Source: Brachyspira pilosicoli P43/6/78
Lineage (GTDB): Bacteria; Spirochaetota; Brachyspiria; Brachyspirales; Brachyspiraceae
Assembly: GCF_000325665.1 (NCBI RefSeq)
Contig: NC_019908.1
Location: 1,116,001 to 1,180,000, forward strand
Length of the DNA: 64,000 nt
Direction: 5' to 3'
Shown here piece by piece: positions 26,254 through 34,071 of the stretch; position 1 is the stretch's first letter; each line of letters starts with the position of its first letter. A program made the position numbers and the translations under genes. Under the pieces are notes generated by a model. That model was not told the DNA's origin, did no database searches, and worked only from the letters and a program-made list of their open reading frames with translations.

Positions 26254-27561
26254 ATGAAGTTAGGTAAATTTCGTTTTGGGGGTGTACATCCTCATGATAG
26301 CAAAGATACTGCTCAAATAGCTTCTTCTACTATGACCCAAGCTCCTAAATCAGTTTTAATATCTATGGCACAGCATATCGGTGCACCTGCTAAAATGTTA
26401 AAGAACAAAGGAGATAAAGTTCAAAGAGGAGAAATGATTGGAGAGGCTAGCGGATATGTATCTGGAAATGTGTTTTCTTCTGTTAGCGGAACTATTGCTA
26501 ATATAGAAATTGCTCCGCCGCCTTTAGGAAGAGGGGCTAGTGCTTTTCTAATCAATTTAGATGCTGAAGCTAATAATGTTGATTTTACCCTAAATAATAA
26601 TTACATGACCTTATCTGCTGAAGAAATGTCTAAAAAAATTCAAAACGCTGGTATAGTTGGTATGGGAGGAGCTACCTTCCCTACTAATGTTAAAGTTGAT
26701 GGTGCTGCTAAGGGTAACTGCGATACTTTAATTATTAATGGCGTTGAATGTGAGCCTTATATTACTAGCGATTATAGACTTATGATGGAACATACTGAAG
26801 ATTTATTCAAAGGTATAGAAATCTTAAGAAAAATTATTCCTTCTGTAAAAAGAACTGTTATTGGTATAGAGGCTAATAAACCTTTGGCTATTGAAGAGAT
26901 GGGCAAAGTTGCTAAAAACTACAATGTTGAAGTAATGCCTTTAAGACTTCGTTATCCTCAGGGTGCTGAAAAAATGCTTATTGATGCTACTACTGGCAGA
27001 GTTGTACCTGTTGGTAAGCTTCCTATGGACGTTAATGTTTTGGTTGTAAATGTGGCTACTTTATATGCTATATATGAAGCTGTTGCTAAAGATAAACCAT
27101 TAATAGAGAGAATTGTTACTGTATCTGGTGATGCTATTAAAGAACATAAAAATATTTGGGTTCCGCTTGGTACTCCTATTTCGCATATAGTTAATGAGTG
27201 CGGCGGACTTATTTCTGATGATGTACTTGTTATAGCAGGCGGTCCTATGATGGGAGCTAGTGTTCCTAATTTGGAGCAATGTGTTAATAAAGGTACTAAC
27301 TCTTTATTATTCTTAGATAAAAATAAATTGCCTAAAGAAGTTGAATATCCTTGTATTAAATGCGGAAGATGTGCTAATGCATGCCCTCTTCATCTTTCTC
27401 CTACTGAAATAGCTCATACTGCTAAGGCTAAAATTAAAGACAGATTAAATGCTTTGGATATAGCTACTTGTTTTGAATGCGGATGTTGTTCTTACATATG
27501 TCCTTCCAAAATACCTTTGGTACAATGGATTAGATATGGTAAAGATTTGTTAAGGAGATAA
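26254..27561 (+). CDS. rnfC: Electron transport complex subunit RnfC
   Basis: 435 aa. Membrane-associated subunit that passes electrons from NADH or to ferredoxin in the Rnf ion-pumping complex. The N-terminal KLGKFRFGGVHPHDSKD is typical; GIVGMGGATFPTNVK is the nucleotide/FMN-binding Gly-rich loop; CEPYITSDYR follows. Two 4Fe-4S clusters are near the C-terminus: CIKCGRCANACPLHLSP and CFECGCCSYICPSKIPL. It starts 52 nt after the FabH-like gene and is 4 nt from rnfD. Confidence 0.95.
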   Translation: MKLGKFRFGGVHPHDSKDTAQIASSTMTQAPKSVLISMAQHIGAPAKMLKNKGDKVQRGEMIGEASGYVSGNVFSSVSGTIANIEIAPPPLGRGASAFLINLDAEANNVDFTLNNNYMTLSAEEMSKKIQNAGIVGMGGATFPTNVKVDGAAKGNCDTLIINGVECEPYITSDYRLMMEHTEDLFKGIEILRKIIPSVKRTVIGIEANKPLAIEEMGKVAKNYNVEVMPLRLRYPQGAEKMLIDATTGRVVPVGKLPMDVNVLVVNVATLYAIYEAVAKDKPLIERIVTVSGDAIKEHKNIWVPLGTPISHIVNECGGLISDDVLVIAGGPMMGASVPNLEQCVNKGTNSLLFLDKNKLPKEVEYPCIKCGRCANACPLHLSPTEIAHTAKAKIKDRLNALDIATCFECGCCSYICPSKIPLVQWIRYGKDLLRR

Positions 27562-27565
27562 GATA

Positions 27566-28657
27566 ATGAAGTTATACACTGAATCTTCTCCTCATATAAA
27601 AGATGGAGATACTACACAAAAAATCATGTTAAGAGTAATTATTGCTCTTTTACCTGCTATTATATATAGCGTAGTATTATTTGGTAATAGAGTAATTATA
27701 TTATATCTCGCTTCTATTATTACTTGTATTTTATCTAATATAATTGTTAGAAAGCTTAGAAAACAGCCTGTACTTCCTGATTATGCTTCTGTGGTTACTG
27801 CTTTACTTTTGGTAATGACTTTACCTTCTAGTGCTACTATTACAATGGTTGTTATTGGAGGAGTTGTTGCTATTGTTTTTGCTAAAGAAGTTTTTGGAGG
27901 TTTAGGTTCTAATATATTTAACCCTGCTTTGGTAGGTAGGGCTTTCTTACAGGTTGCTTTCCCTGCTCAAATGAGTACTTATAACCCTCCTATTAGGGTT
28001 CCTTTCTTGGATTTATTTATTACCGATTGGCATAGAACTATGAATGCTATTACTGGCGGTACTCAGGCAGTGGATATGATGACTGCTCTATCACAGGCTA
28101 CACCTTTAACTTTTATGAAGTTTACTTATAATAATAGTATTAGTACTTCTTTAATAGAACAAATTCAATTTGAAGCTCACTATTATATTCAAATGCTTTT
28201 AGGAAGCACTGGCGGAGCTATAGGTGAAACTTCTGTTATACTTCTTACAATAGGCGGAATATTCTTAATTGCTACTAAAACTATAGATTGGAGAATACCT
28301 TTAGGAATGTTTATATCTCTATTTACAGTAAGTTTGGTACTTTGTCTTGCTATGCCTGGTAAATTTGCTTCTCCTATATATCAAATATTTGCTGGCGGAT
28401 TTGTTTTAGGTGCTTTCTTTATGGCTACTGATATGGTTACTTGCCCTTCTAGTCATTTAGGGGCTTGGATATATGCTCTTTTAATAGGTGCTGTGCTTGC
28501 AATACTTAGAGCTTTTGGTTCTTCTCCGGAATATACTATGTATTCTATATTAATAGGAAACATGTTTATGCCTTTAATATCTATGTATACTCGTCCTAAA
28601 CCTTTTGGTAAGAAAGAGGCTATAAATATAGAAAAACAACAAGGAGCAAAACAATGA
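27566..28657 (+). CDS. rnfD: Electron transport complex subunit RnfD
   Basis: 363-aa integral membrane protein with about nine helices. The N-terminus (SSPHIKDGDTTQKIMLRVI) and GLGSNIFNPALVGRAFL are conserved in RnfD/NqrB. The covalent-flavin Thr lies in a motif reading LSQATPLTFMKF. Near the end FMATDMVTCP is also typical. The stop codon overlaps the start of rnfG by 4 bp, so the two are translationally coupled. Confidence 0.95.
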   Translation: MKLYTESSPHIKDGDTTQKIMLRVIIALLPAIIYSVVLFGNRVIILYLASIITCILSNIIVRKLRKQPVLPDYASVVTALLLVMTLPSSATITMVVIGGVVAIVFAKEVFGGLGSNIFNPALVGRAFLQVAFPAQMSTYNPPIRVPFLDLFITDWHRTMNAITGGTQAVDMMTALSQATPLTFMKFTYNNSISTSLIEQIQFEAHYYIQMLLGSTGGAIGETSVILLTIGGIFLIATKTIDWRIPLGMFISLFTVSLVLCLAMPGKFASPIYQIFAGGFVLGAFFMATDMVTCPSSHLGAWIYALLIGAVLAILRAFGSSPEYTMYSILIGNMFMPLISMYTRPKPFGKKEAINIEKQQGAKQ

Positions 28658-29226
28658 AAAAAGAAGTTACTTATAAAGCTGTAATATCTGTTACATTAAC
28701 TGCTCTAGTTGCTGGATTTTTATTATCATTCGTTTATTCTTCTTTTGAGAAAGATATTTTAGCTAACAATGAAAAAACTGTATTAAATGGAGTTAAGGCT
28801 GTTATACCTAATGCTGACAATATAGAAGGTCCTATTAGTGAAAATGCTACTTATCCATATTATATTGGTAAAAAGGCTGATGGTTCTGTAGCTGGTTATG
28901 CTATACTTTCTTCTGCAGGCGGATATAATGGTCAAAATAAAATATTAGTTGGTTTTAGTGATGATGCTACTACAATTACAGGAATAGTTGTTACTGAGCA
29001 GGCTGAAACTCCTGGACTTGGTGCTAAAATTGTAGAACCTAGCTTTAGAAATCAATTTACTAATAAAAGTTCTATTGTACCTCTTACTGTTGTAAAGGGT
29101 ATAAAACCAGAAGAGGCACTTGATGCTCAAATAGCTGCTATTAGTGGAGCTACTATATCAAGCACTTCTGTTGTAACAGCTGTTAATAGTGCTAATGAAC
29201 AGGCTGTTAATTTATTCTTGCAATAA
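28654..29226 (+). CDS. rnfG: Electron transport complex subunit RnfG
   Basis: 190 aa. One N-terminal membrane helix (VISVTLTALVAGFLLSFVYS) anchors a periplasmic FMN-binding domain. The flavin attachment motif is AAISGATISSTSVV near the C-terminus (SGATxSS/T, flavin on the Thr); QAETPGLGAKI is also conserved. It is the last gene of the row; a strong terminator follows, so rnfE, rnfA and rnfB are not in this operon. Confidence 0.94.
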   Translation: MKKEVTYKAVISVTLTALVAGFLLSFVYSSFEKDILANNEKTVLNGVKAVIPNADNIEGPISENATYPYYIGKKADGSVAGYAILSSAGGYNGQNKILVGFSDDATTITGIVVTEQAETPGLGAKIVEPSFRNQFTNKSSIVPLTVVKGIKPEEALDAQIAAISGATISSTSVVTAVNSANEQAVNLFLQ

Positions 29227-29252
29227 AATATAGTTTTAATAAATTATTAATA

Positions 29253-29283
29253 AGAGCCTCATTTTTATGAGGCTCTTTTTTTA
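29253..29283 (+). terminator. Terminator after rnfG
   Basis: AGAGCCTCAT (29253-29262) and ATGAGGCTCT (29267-29276) form a perfect 10-bp stem with a 4-nt loop, then a T run. Confidence 0.92.
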
Positions 29284-29294
29284 TATATATTATC

Positions 29295-29505
29295 AAGTTT
29301 TTCCTGCAGTTACACTCTATGAACTTAGTCAAAGAACCAAAAAGTGCGAATGTTTTAATTTTACACATTAGTAAATATAAATAAATAAATAAATATAAGA
29401 TATTTTTATCCATACATAAAAAGTATATTTCATTAAATACAGTTCTTTTGGTTCTTTTATACCAATAAAAGAACTGGGGGAGTGGGGGTAAAGCCCCCAC
29501 AAATA
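29295..29505 (+). repeat. Family A structured intergenic element, copy A2 (short form)
   Basis: It fills the gap between the rnfG terminator and the next lipoprotein gene. Module P is decayed (TTTTTCCTGC ... GTCAAAGAACC), so its outer helix is partly lost. Module Q is intact: AGTTCTTTT (29441-29449) pairs with AAAAGAACT (29467-29475), a GGGGGA linker follows, then GTGGGGG (29482-29488) pairs with CCCCCAC (29494-29500), ending AAATAAAA. The GC-rich insert seen in copies A1 and A4 is absent. Confidence 0.7.
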
Positions 29506-29623
29506 AAAAACTTAAAAATATTTTTTAATAAATTTAAAAATTTTTAGTACATACATAATAAATATTAATAATTAAAATATATCTGTATATTGACTAAAAA
29601 AATATATATCTTATATTATTTAT

Positions 29624-30211
29624 ATGAGTAATTTAATTAAATCTTTAACATTAATCACAGTATTGATATTGGCATCAAGCTGTAACAATTCATACAAACC
29701 AAATAACAGTGCAAATAATAATACAAACAACAACAATACAAATAATAATAACCCTACTACTAAAACTATGCATCTTAAAGTGAGAGTAAAGGGAGAGTCT
29801 AATAATAAGGCTTTCTTAAAATATGATAATATGTATGCTAAAGATATAGATTTTAGTATAAATAACAAAACTTATAGCTATACTGCCGATTTTAATAATG
29901 GTTATTATCTTTGCGTAGATAAGGCTGGAGTTTTGAGAGGAAACTATATAGATACTCAAAAATATATATTTGATAACAAAATAGAATTCGATTACAACTC
30001 AAAAGATACACAAAAAACATTAAATGGATATATATGGATTGGTTATGATTCGCATTTATTTTTTAGAAATAATATAACTATAAAAATACCTTTAAGCTCA
30101 TTTGATGAAACAAAGCATACAAATACAGCTTTAATTACTATAGCACCCTATCCTGATAATAGCTCATACACCTACACATTCGATGGGTTTGAATCAATAA
30201 ATAATTATTGA
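29624..30211 (+). CDS. Lipoprotein with Asn/Thr-rich linker
   Basis: 195 aa. Signal MSNLIKSLTLITVLILASSC|NNS, lipobox ASSC. Residues 24-48 are a low-complexity Asn/Thr linker, then a folded, beta-rich domain (HLKVRVKGESNNKAFLKYDN; YTADFNNGYYLCVDKAG; GYIWIGYDSHLFF). Function unknown. There is no good ribosome site (ATATGAG). Its 3' end overlaps that of the convergent ankyrin gene by 7 bp. Confidence 0.7.
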   Translation: MSNLIKSLTLITVLILASSCNNSYKPNNSANNNTNNNNTNNNNPTTKTMHLKVRVKGESNNKAFLKYDNMYAKDIDFSINNKTYSYTADFNNGYYLCVDKAGVLRGNYIDTQKYIFDNKIEFDYNSKDTQKTLNGYIWIGYDSHLFFRNNITIKIPLSSFDETKHTNTALITIAPYPDNSSYTYTFDGFESINNY

Positions 30212-32613
30212 TTGCCGTATTTAGCACCGCCTTTTATTAAATAATCTACTGTGTTGGTATATCCTTTTTCATTTGCTAAATCTAATGGAGTTTTTCCTTC
30301 ATTATTTTTTGTATTTATACTTAAAAATGTATTATATAAATAAAAGCTTATAGCATTATTATTTCCATAGCTTGCTGCAATATGAAGCACACTGTCGCCA
30401 TTAGAATTTTTAAAATTATATATAGAAGGGTATTTTTGTAATATTTTATTTATAAGAGCATAATCTCCAAAAGCAGAAGCATAAAATATTCCATTATATC
30501 CTTTTGAATCTTCAAGATATATATCAGCATTATTATCCATAAGCATAGAAACTATATTAATATTTCCTTTAAATATAGCATATTCTAAAGGGGTTGTTTT
30601 ATCAAATACCAATTCTCCGCTAAAATTAATACCTTTTTTAGAATAGTAATTAGTATAATTGTCTAATGTTTTATTTATATCAATTTTATTTGTATAGCTT
30701 AAAAGTATATTAAGAGCATTTGTTTTATCATAATGAATAGCATAAAGAAGTGGAGTAAAGCCTTCCGGATTTCTTGTATTAAGATCAACTGTATTAGAGA
30801 TAGCATTATGTATTAAAGCCGCGTCATCTTTATATATTGCATCAAAAAGAATTTTACTTTCTAATTGATGAGCATATTCATTATTTTCTTCTTCTTTTTT
30901 ATAATAAGAAGTATCATCATCAGGCATATTATCATACAAAAAATCTTCTACAATATTATTTGCTTGAATGACGTTTAAATTATTATTATTATTATTATTA
31001 TTATATGAATTCGTATCATAAATATTAGTTTCACCAAAATTACCCATTATATTTTCTATACTATCTCCATATAATAAGTCTGAAGCAGTTTTACCATCAT
31101 AATTTTTTATAGTATAATCAGCTCCCTTTAATAATAAAAATCTATAAGTATTACTATTATTGTTTTTTACAGCCAAATGCAAAGGAGTATCTCCATCAAC
31201 ATTTTGTATATTTATGTTAATAGGAGTTCTATTCATAAGTGCAATTAAAGCATTAGTGTTTCCAAGTGATGATGCATTATGTAAAGGGGTGTTGCCGTAT
31301 ATATCTACAACCCTATAAGAATTACTGCTATAATTTAAAATTGTATCAATAACTTCTGCACTTGAAAATCTAGCAGCATACATTAAAGCATTATCTCCTA
31401 AACTATCTTTTCTGTTTATATCCGCACCATAATATAAAAGTGTGTTTATTATATTAGTGTTATTTTTAAATATGGCATACTGTAAAGGGCTAACATCACC
31501 CAAATATACATTTCCAGTAAACTCTACCCTACTTTCATCAAAATAAACTTCATCAGCTGGTATATAAGAAGTTTCTATATTTATAATATTTGTATTATTA
31601 ACTCTATATTTAAGAAGTTCATTAACCATATCATATTTATCAAGGGCTATAGCATAAGTGAGAGGAGTTTCATAAGACATAATAATAGAGTTCATATTAA
31701 AGTTAGAATACATCATTATATCTCTTAATGCATTAGTATCTGAAGTTTGAATAACTCTTGCAATAAACATGTTTTCATTGTAAGTGTTTGTATTATTATC
31801 TTCTTTGTTTTCTAAGTCAATAGCAGAACTTCCTCCTGATAATATATATTCTGGAGTAACTCCATAATTATCACCTATATCTTTATTAGCACCAAGTTTA
31901 ATAAGAAGATTATACGCATCATTTTTTGCATAGTAAGCGGCATAATATAAAGCAGTACATCCGTTTGAATCTCTGTCATTAATATTCATATCAACATTTT
32001 TAATTAAGAAATTAATAGTATTCAAATTATTAAAAGCAGCAGCATAATGAAGTCCATTAAGATTACCGTTAGGAGTTTTATCATTAACTAATGTTTTATC
32101 TTTTTGAAGAAGCATTCTTATAATATTACCGTCTCCAAAACCGCATGCATATAAAAATGCAGAGTTTCCTTCATTATCTCTAGCTTTAACATTAGCTCCC
32201 TTGTCTATAAGCTGTTTAACTATCCTTGAATTGTTTTTAAATATAGCAAACATTAAAGGAGTAGCCCCTCCTATATTAACGCTATCTCCTTCATATTTAT
32301 TTATATCAGGATAAGCAGCAAAATCATCAGAAAGTCTGTATTCAATATTAACATCACTATATTCAAGAAGCACCCTCAAAGCTCTTTCATTGTTGCATTC
32401 AATAGCATATAAAAGCGGTGTTAATCCCATTTCATTTGTAGCAGAAAAATCTACCCTATATTTTAAAATCTCTCTCAAATCCCTTTCATTTTTCTTTTCT
32501 TTTATAGCCAAAAATAATTCGCTTTCTTTTTGATTTATAGCATATATATTTAAAGAGAAAACATAAAATATAGCTAATACAATGATTAAACTTCTTTTTA
32601 TTAAACAAACCAT
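30205..32613 (-). CDS. Exported ankyrin-repeat protein (large)
   Basis: 802 aa. I start at ATG 32613, which gives a clean signal peptide (KRSLIIVLAIFYVFSLNIYA|INQ) and has AGAGG upstream. The rest is a long run of ankyrin repeats: G.TPL.YAI....ERALRVLL, GATPLMFAIFKNNSRIVKQL, DGDTPLHLAVKNNNSNTYRF and many more, in three blocks separated by linkers. The Asn-rich linker at about 550 carries eight consecutive Asn. Ankyrin arrays bind proteins; the partner is unknown. It is last in a minus-strand row tyrS-lptD-ank-ank. Confidence 0.88.
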   Translation of the reverse strand: MVCLIKRSLIIVLAIFYVFSLNIYAINQKESELFLAIKEKKNERDLREILKYRVDFSATNEMGLTPLLYAIECNNERALRVLLEYSDVNIEYRLSDDFAAYPDINKYEGDSVNIGGATPLMFAIFKNNSRIVKQLIDKGANVKARDNEGNSAFLYACGFGDGNIIRMLLQKDKTLVNDKTPNGNLNGLHYAAAFNNLNTINFLIKNVDMNINDRDSNGCTALYYAAYYAKNDAYNLLIKLGANKDIGDNYGVTPEYILSGGSSAIDLENKEDNNTNTYNENMFIARVIQTSDTNALRDIMMYSNFNMNSIIMSYETPLTYAIALDKYDMVNELLKYRVNNTNIINIETSYIPADEVYFDESRVEFTGNVYLGDVSPLQYAIFKNNTNIINTLLYYGADINRKDSLGDNALMYAARFSSAEVIDTILNYSSNSYRVVDIYGNTPLHNASSLGNTNALIALMNRTPININIQNVDGDTPLHLAVKNNNSNTYRFLLLKGADYTIKNYDGKTASDLLYGDSIENIMGNFGETNIYDTNSYNNNNNNNNLNVIQANNIVEDFLYDNMPDDDTSYYKKEEENNEYAHQLESKILFDAIYKDDAALIHNAISNTVDLNTRNPEGFTPLLYAIHYDKTNALNILLSYTNKIDINKTLDNYTNYYSKKGINFSGELVFDKTTPLEYAIFKGNINIVSMLMDNNADIYLEDSKGYNGIFYASAFGDYALINKILQKYPSIYNFKNSNGDSVLHIAASYGNNNAISFYLYNTFLSINTKNNEGKTPLDLANEKGYTNTVDYLIKGGAKYGNQ
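30979..31003. repeat. Trinucleotide repeat (ATT)8 inside the ankyrin gene
   Basis: On the coding strand this is eight AAT codons (eight Asn). Because the unit is three bases, copy-number change only lengthens or shortens the linker and does not shift frame. Confidence 0.9.
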
Positions 32614-32700
32614 TAAATAAAACCTCTCGAGATTAGTTAATATTATAAACATTTATAATATTATATAGTAATAAATAATTATAACAATATATTATGATAA

Positions 32701-34056
32701 CTAATTATTAAAGAATATATCATCAGGCTTTAAGCCTTCATTATTAGCAATCTCTCTGTCAGCACCAAGCTCTATAAGTAAATTGTAAGCCTCAGCCTTG
32801 TTATTAGCAGCAGCATAATAAAGAGCAGTCCAACCATCATTATCCTTAGCATTAATATCAACATGAAGCCTTTTTACTAAATAACTAATTACTTTTATAT
32901 TATCATAAACAACAGCCATATGTAAAGCAGTAACATTTTTTTTAGTTTTGCTATTAATTAAATTCTCATTTTTATCTACTAAACTATTCATTATACGAAC
33001 ATTGCCAAAAGCAGCCGCATACAAAAAACTATTCCACCCCTCTTCATCATAAGTGTTAATATTAGCATTTTTTTTAATAAGCCTATTTACTATCCTACTG
33101 TCTCCATTGCTTTTAAATATTGCATAAAGTAAAGGAGTAGCACCGCCTATATAAACAGCCTCTCTGCTAAAATTATCTAATGCCGTATAATATCCGTTTG
33201 GAAGAGTTGCTTCTAAATTAATATTATCGCAGTCAAGTAAAACATCAACCGCTTTTATATTTTTATTTCTTATAGCAAAATGTAAAGCACTAAGTCCATA
33301 ACCATCTTCAGCATTAATATTAGCACCATTTTCTATACTCTTTTTCAACTTTTTTATATCATTATCTCTTATAGCCTCAAATAATTCCCTATCAATATCA
33401 CTTAATTCATTATACTTCATCATCACAAGCTCTCTAAGCCTAGTAGAAGGATACATACCATTATTGTCTGTAATCTGACTATTTGCCCCCAATTTTATAA
33501 GAAGCCTGTATGATTCAATGCTTTGAGAATTAGCAGCATGATAAAGAGCAGTCCAACCGTCAATGTCTCGAGAATTAATATCAATATTAAAATTAGTGCA
33601 TATATATTCTATAACCTCATAATTATTATGACTGCTTGCTATATGAAGTATATTAACTCTAAACTCTGTTTCACTATTAACTAAACTTGGAGATTTTTCT
33701 GATATCAATTTTAAAGTATCAATATCAGAAAAAGCAGCAGCATACATAATACTATTATAGTTTTTATCATCTTTATCTTTTAAATATGAAGTATCTATAT
33801 TATCTATAAATAATTTAATAATATCTTTTTTATCATTATAAATAGCATAAAGTAAAGGAGTAGCCCCCTCTAAATTGTTTTCATAATCTTTAGGAAGCCT
33901 TGATTTTAAGCTTTGTATATCATTTTCTAATACATATTTTATATAGTTAATATCATTATCTTCAATGGCATTAAATATTTTATTTACATAATTATCATAA
34001 GCATGCAAATTAGAAAATATTATAATAATAAATAAAATAAATATTTTTTTAATCAT
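32701..34056 (-). CDS. Exported ankyrin-repeat protein (small)
   Basis: 451 aa. Signal peptide MIKKIFILFIIIIFSNLHA|YDN. The mature protein is two sets of ankyrin repeats, each opening with an 'L.....I..AI.DND...K' unit and containing GATPLLYAI, GWTALYHAAN/GWTALYYAAANN and ELGAD/KLGAN. It looks like a shorter paralogue of the next gene. It starts 15 nt after lptD ends. No enzymatic domain is visible. A periplasmic or secreted protein-binding role is inferred from the signal peptide. Confidence 0.88.
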   Translation of the reverse strand: MIKKIFILFIIIIFSNLHAYDNYVNKIFNAIEDNDINYIKYVLENDIQSLKSRLPKDYENNLEGATPLLYAIYNDKKDIIKLFIDNIDTSYLKDKDDKNYNSIMYAAAFSDIDTLKLISEKSPSLVNSETEFRVNILHIASSHNNYEVIEYICTNFNIDINSRDIDGWTALYHAANSQSIESYRLLIKLGANSQITDNNGMYPSTRLRELVMMKYNELSDIDRELFEAIRDNDIKKLKKSIENGANINAEDGYGLSALHFAIRNKNIKAVDVLLDCDNINLEATLPNGYYTALDNFSREAVYIGGATPLLYAIFKSNGDSRIVNRLIKKNANINTYDEEGWNSFLYAAAFGNVRIMNSLVDKNENLINSKTKKNVTALHMAVVYDNIKVISYLVKRLHVDINAKDNDGWTALYYAAANNKAEAYNLLIELGADREIANNEGLKPDDIFFNN

Positions 34057-34071
34057 TTTAATACCCGTAAA

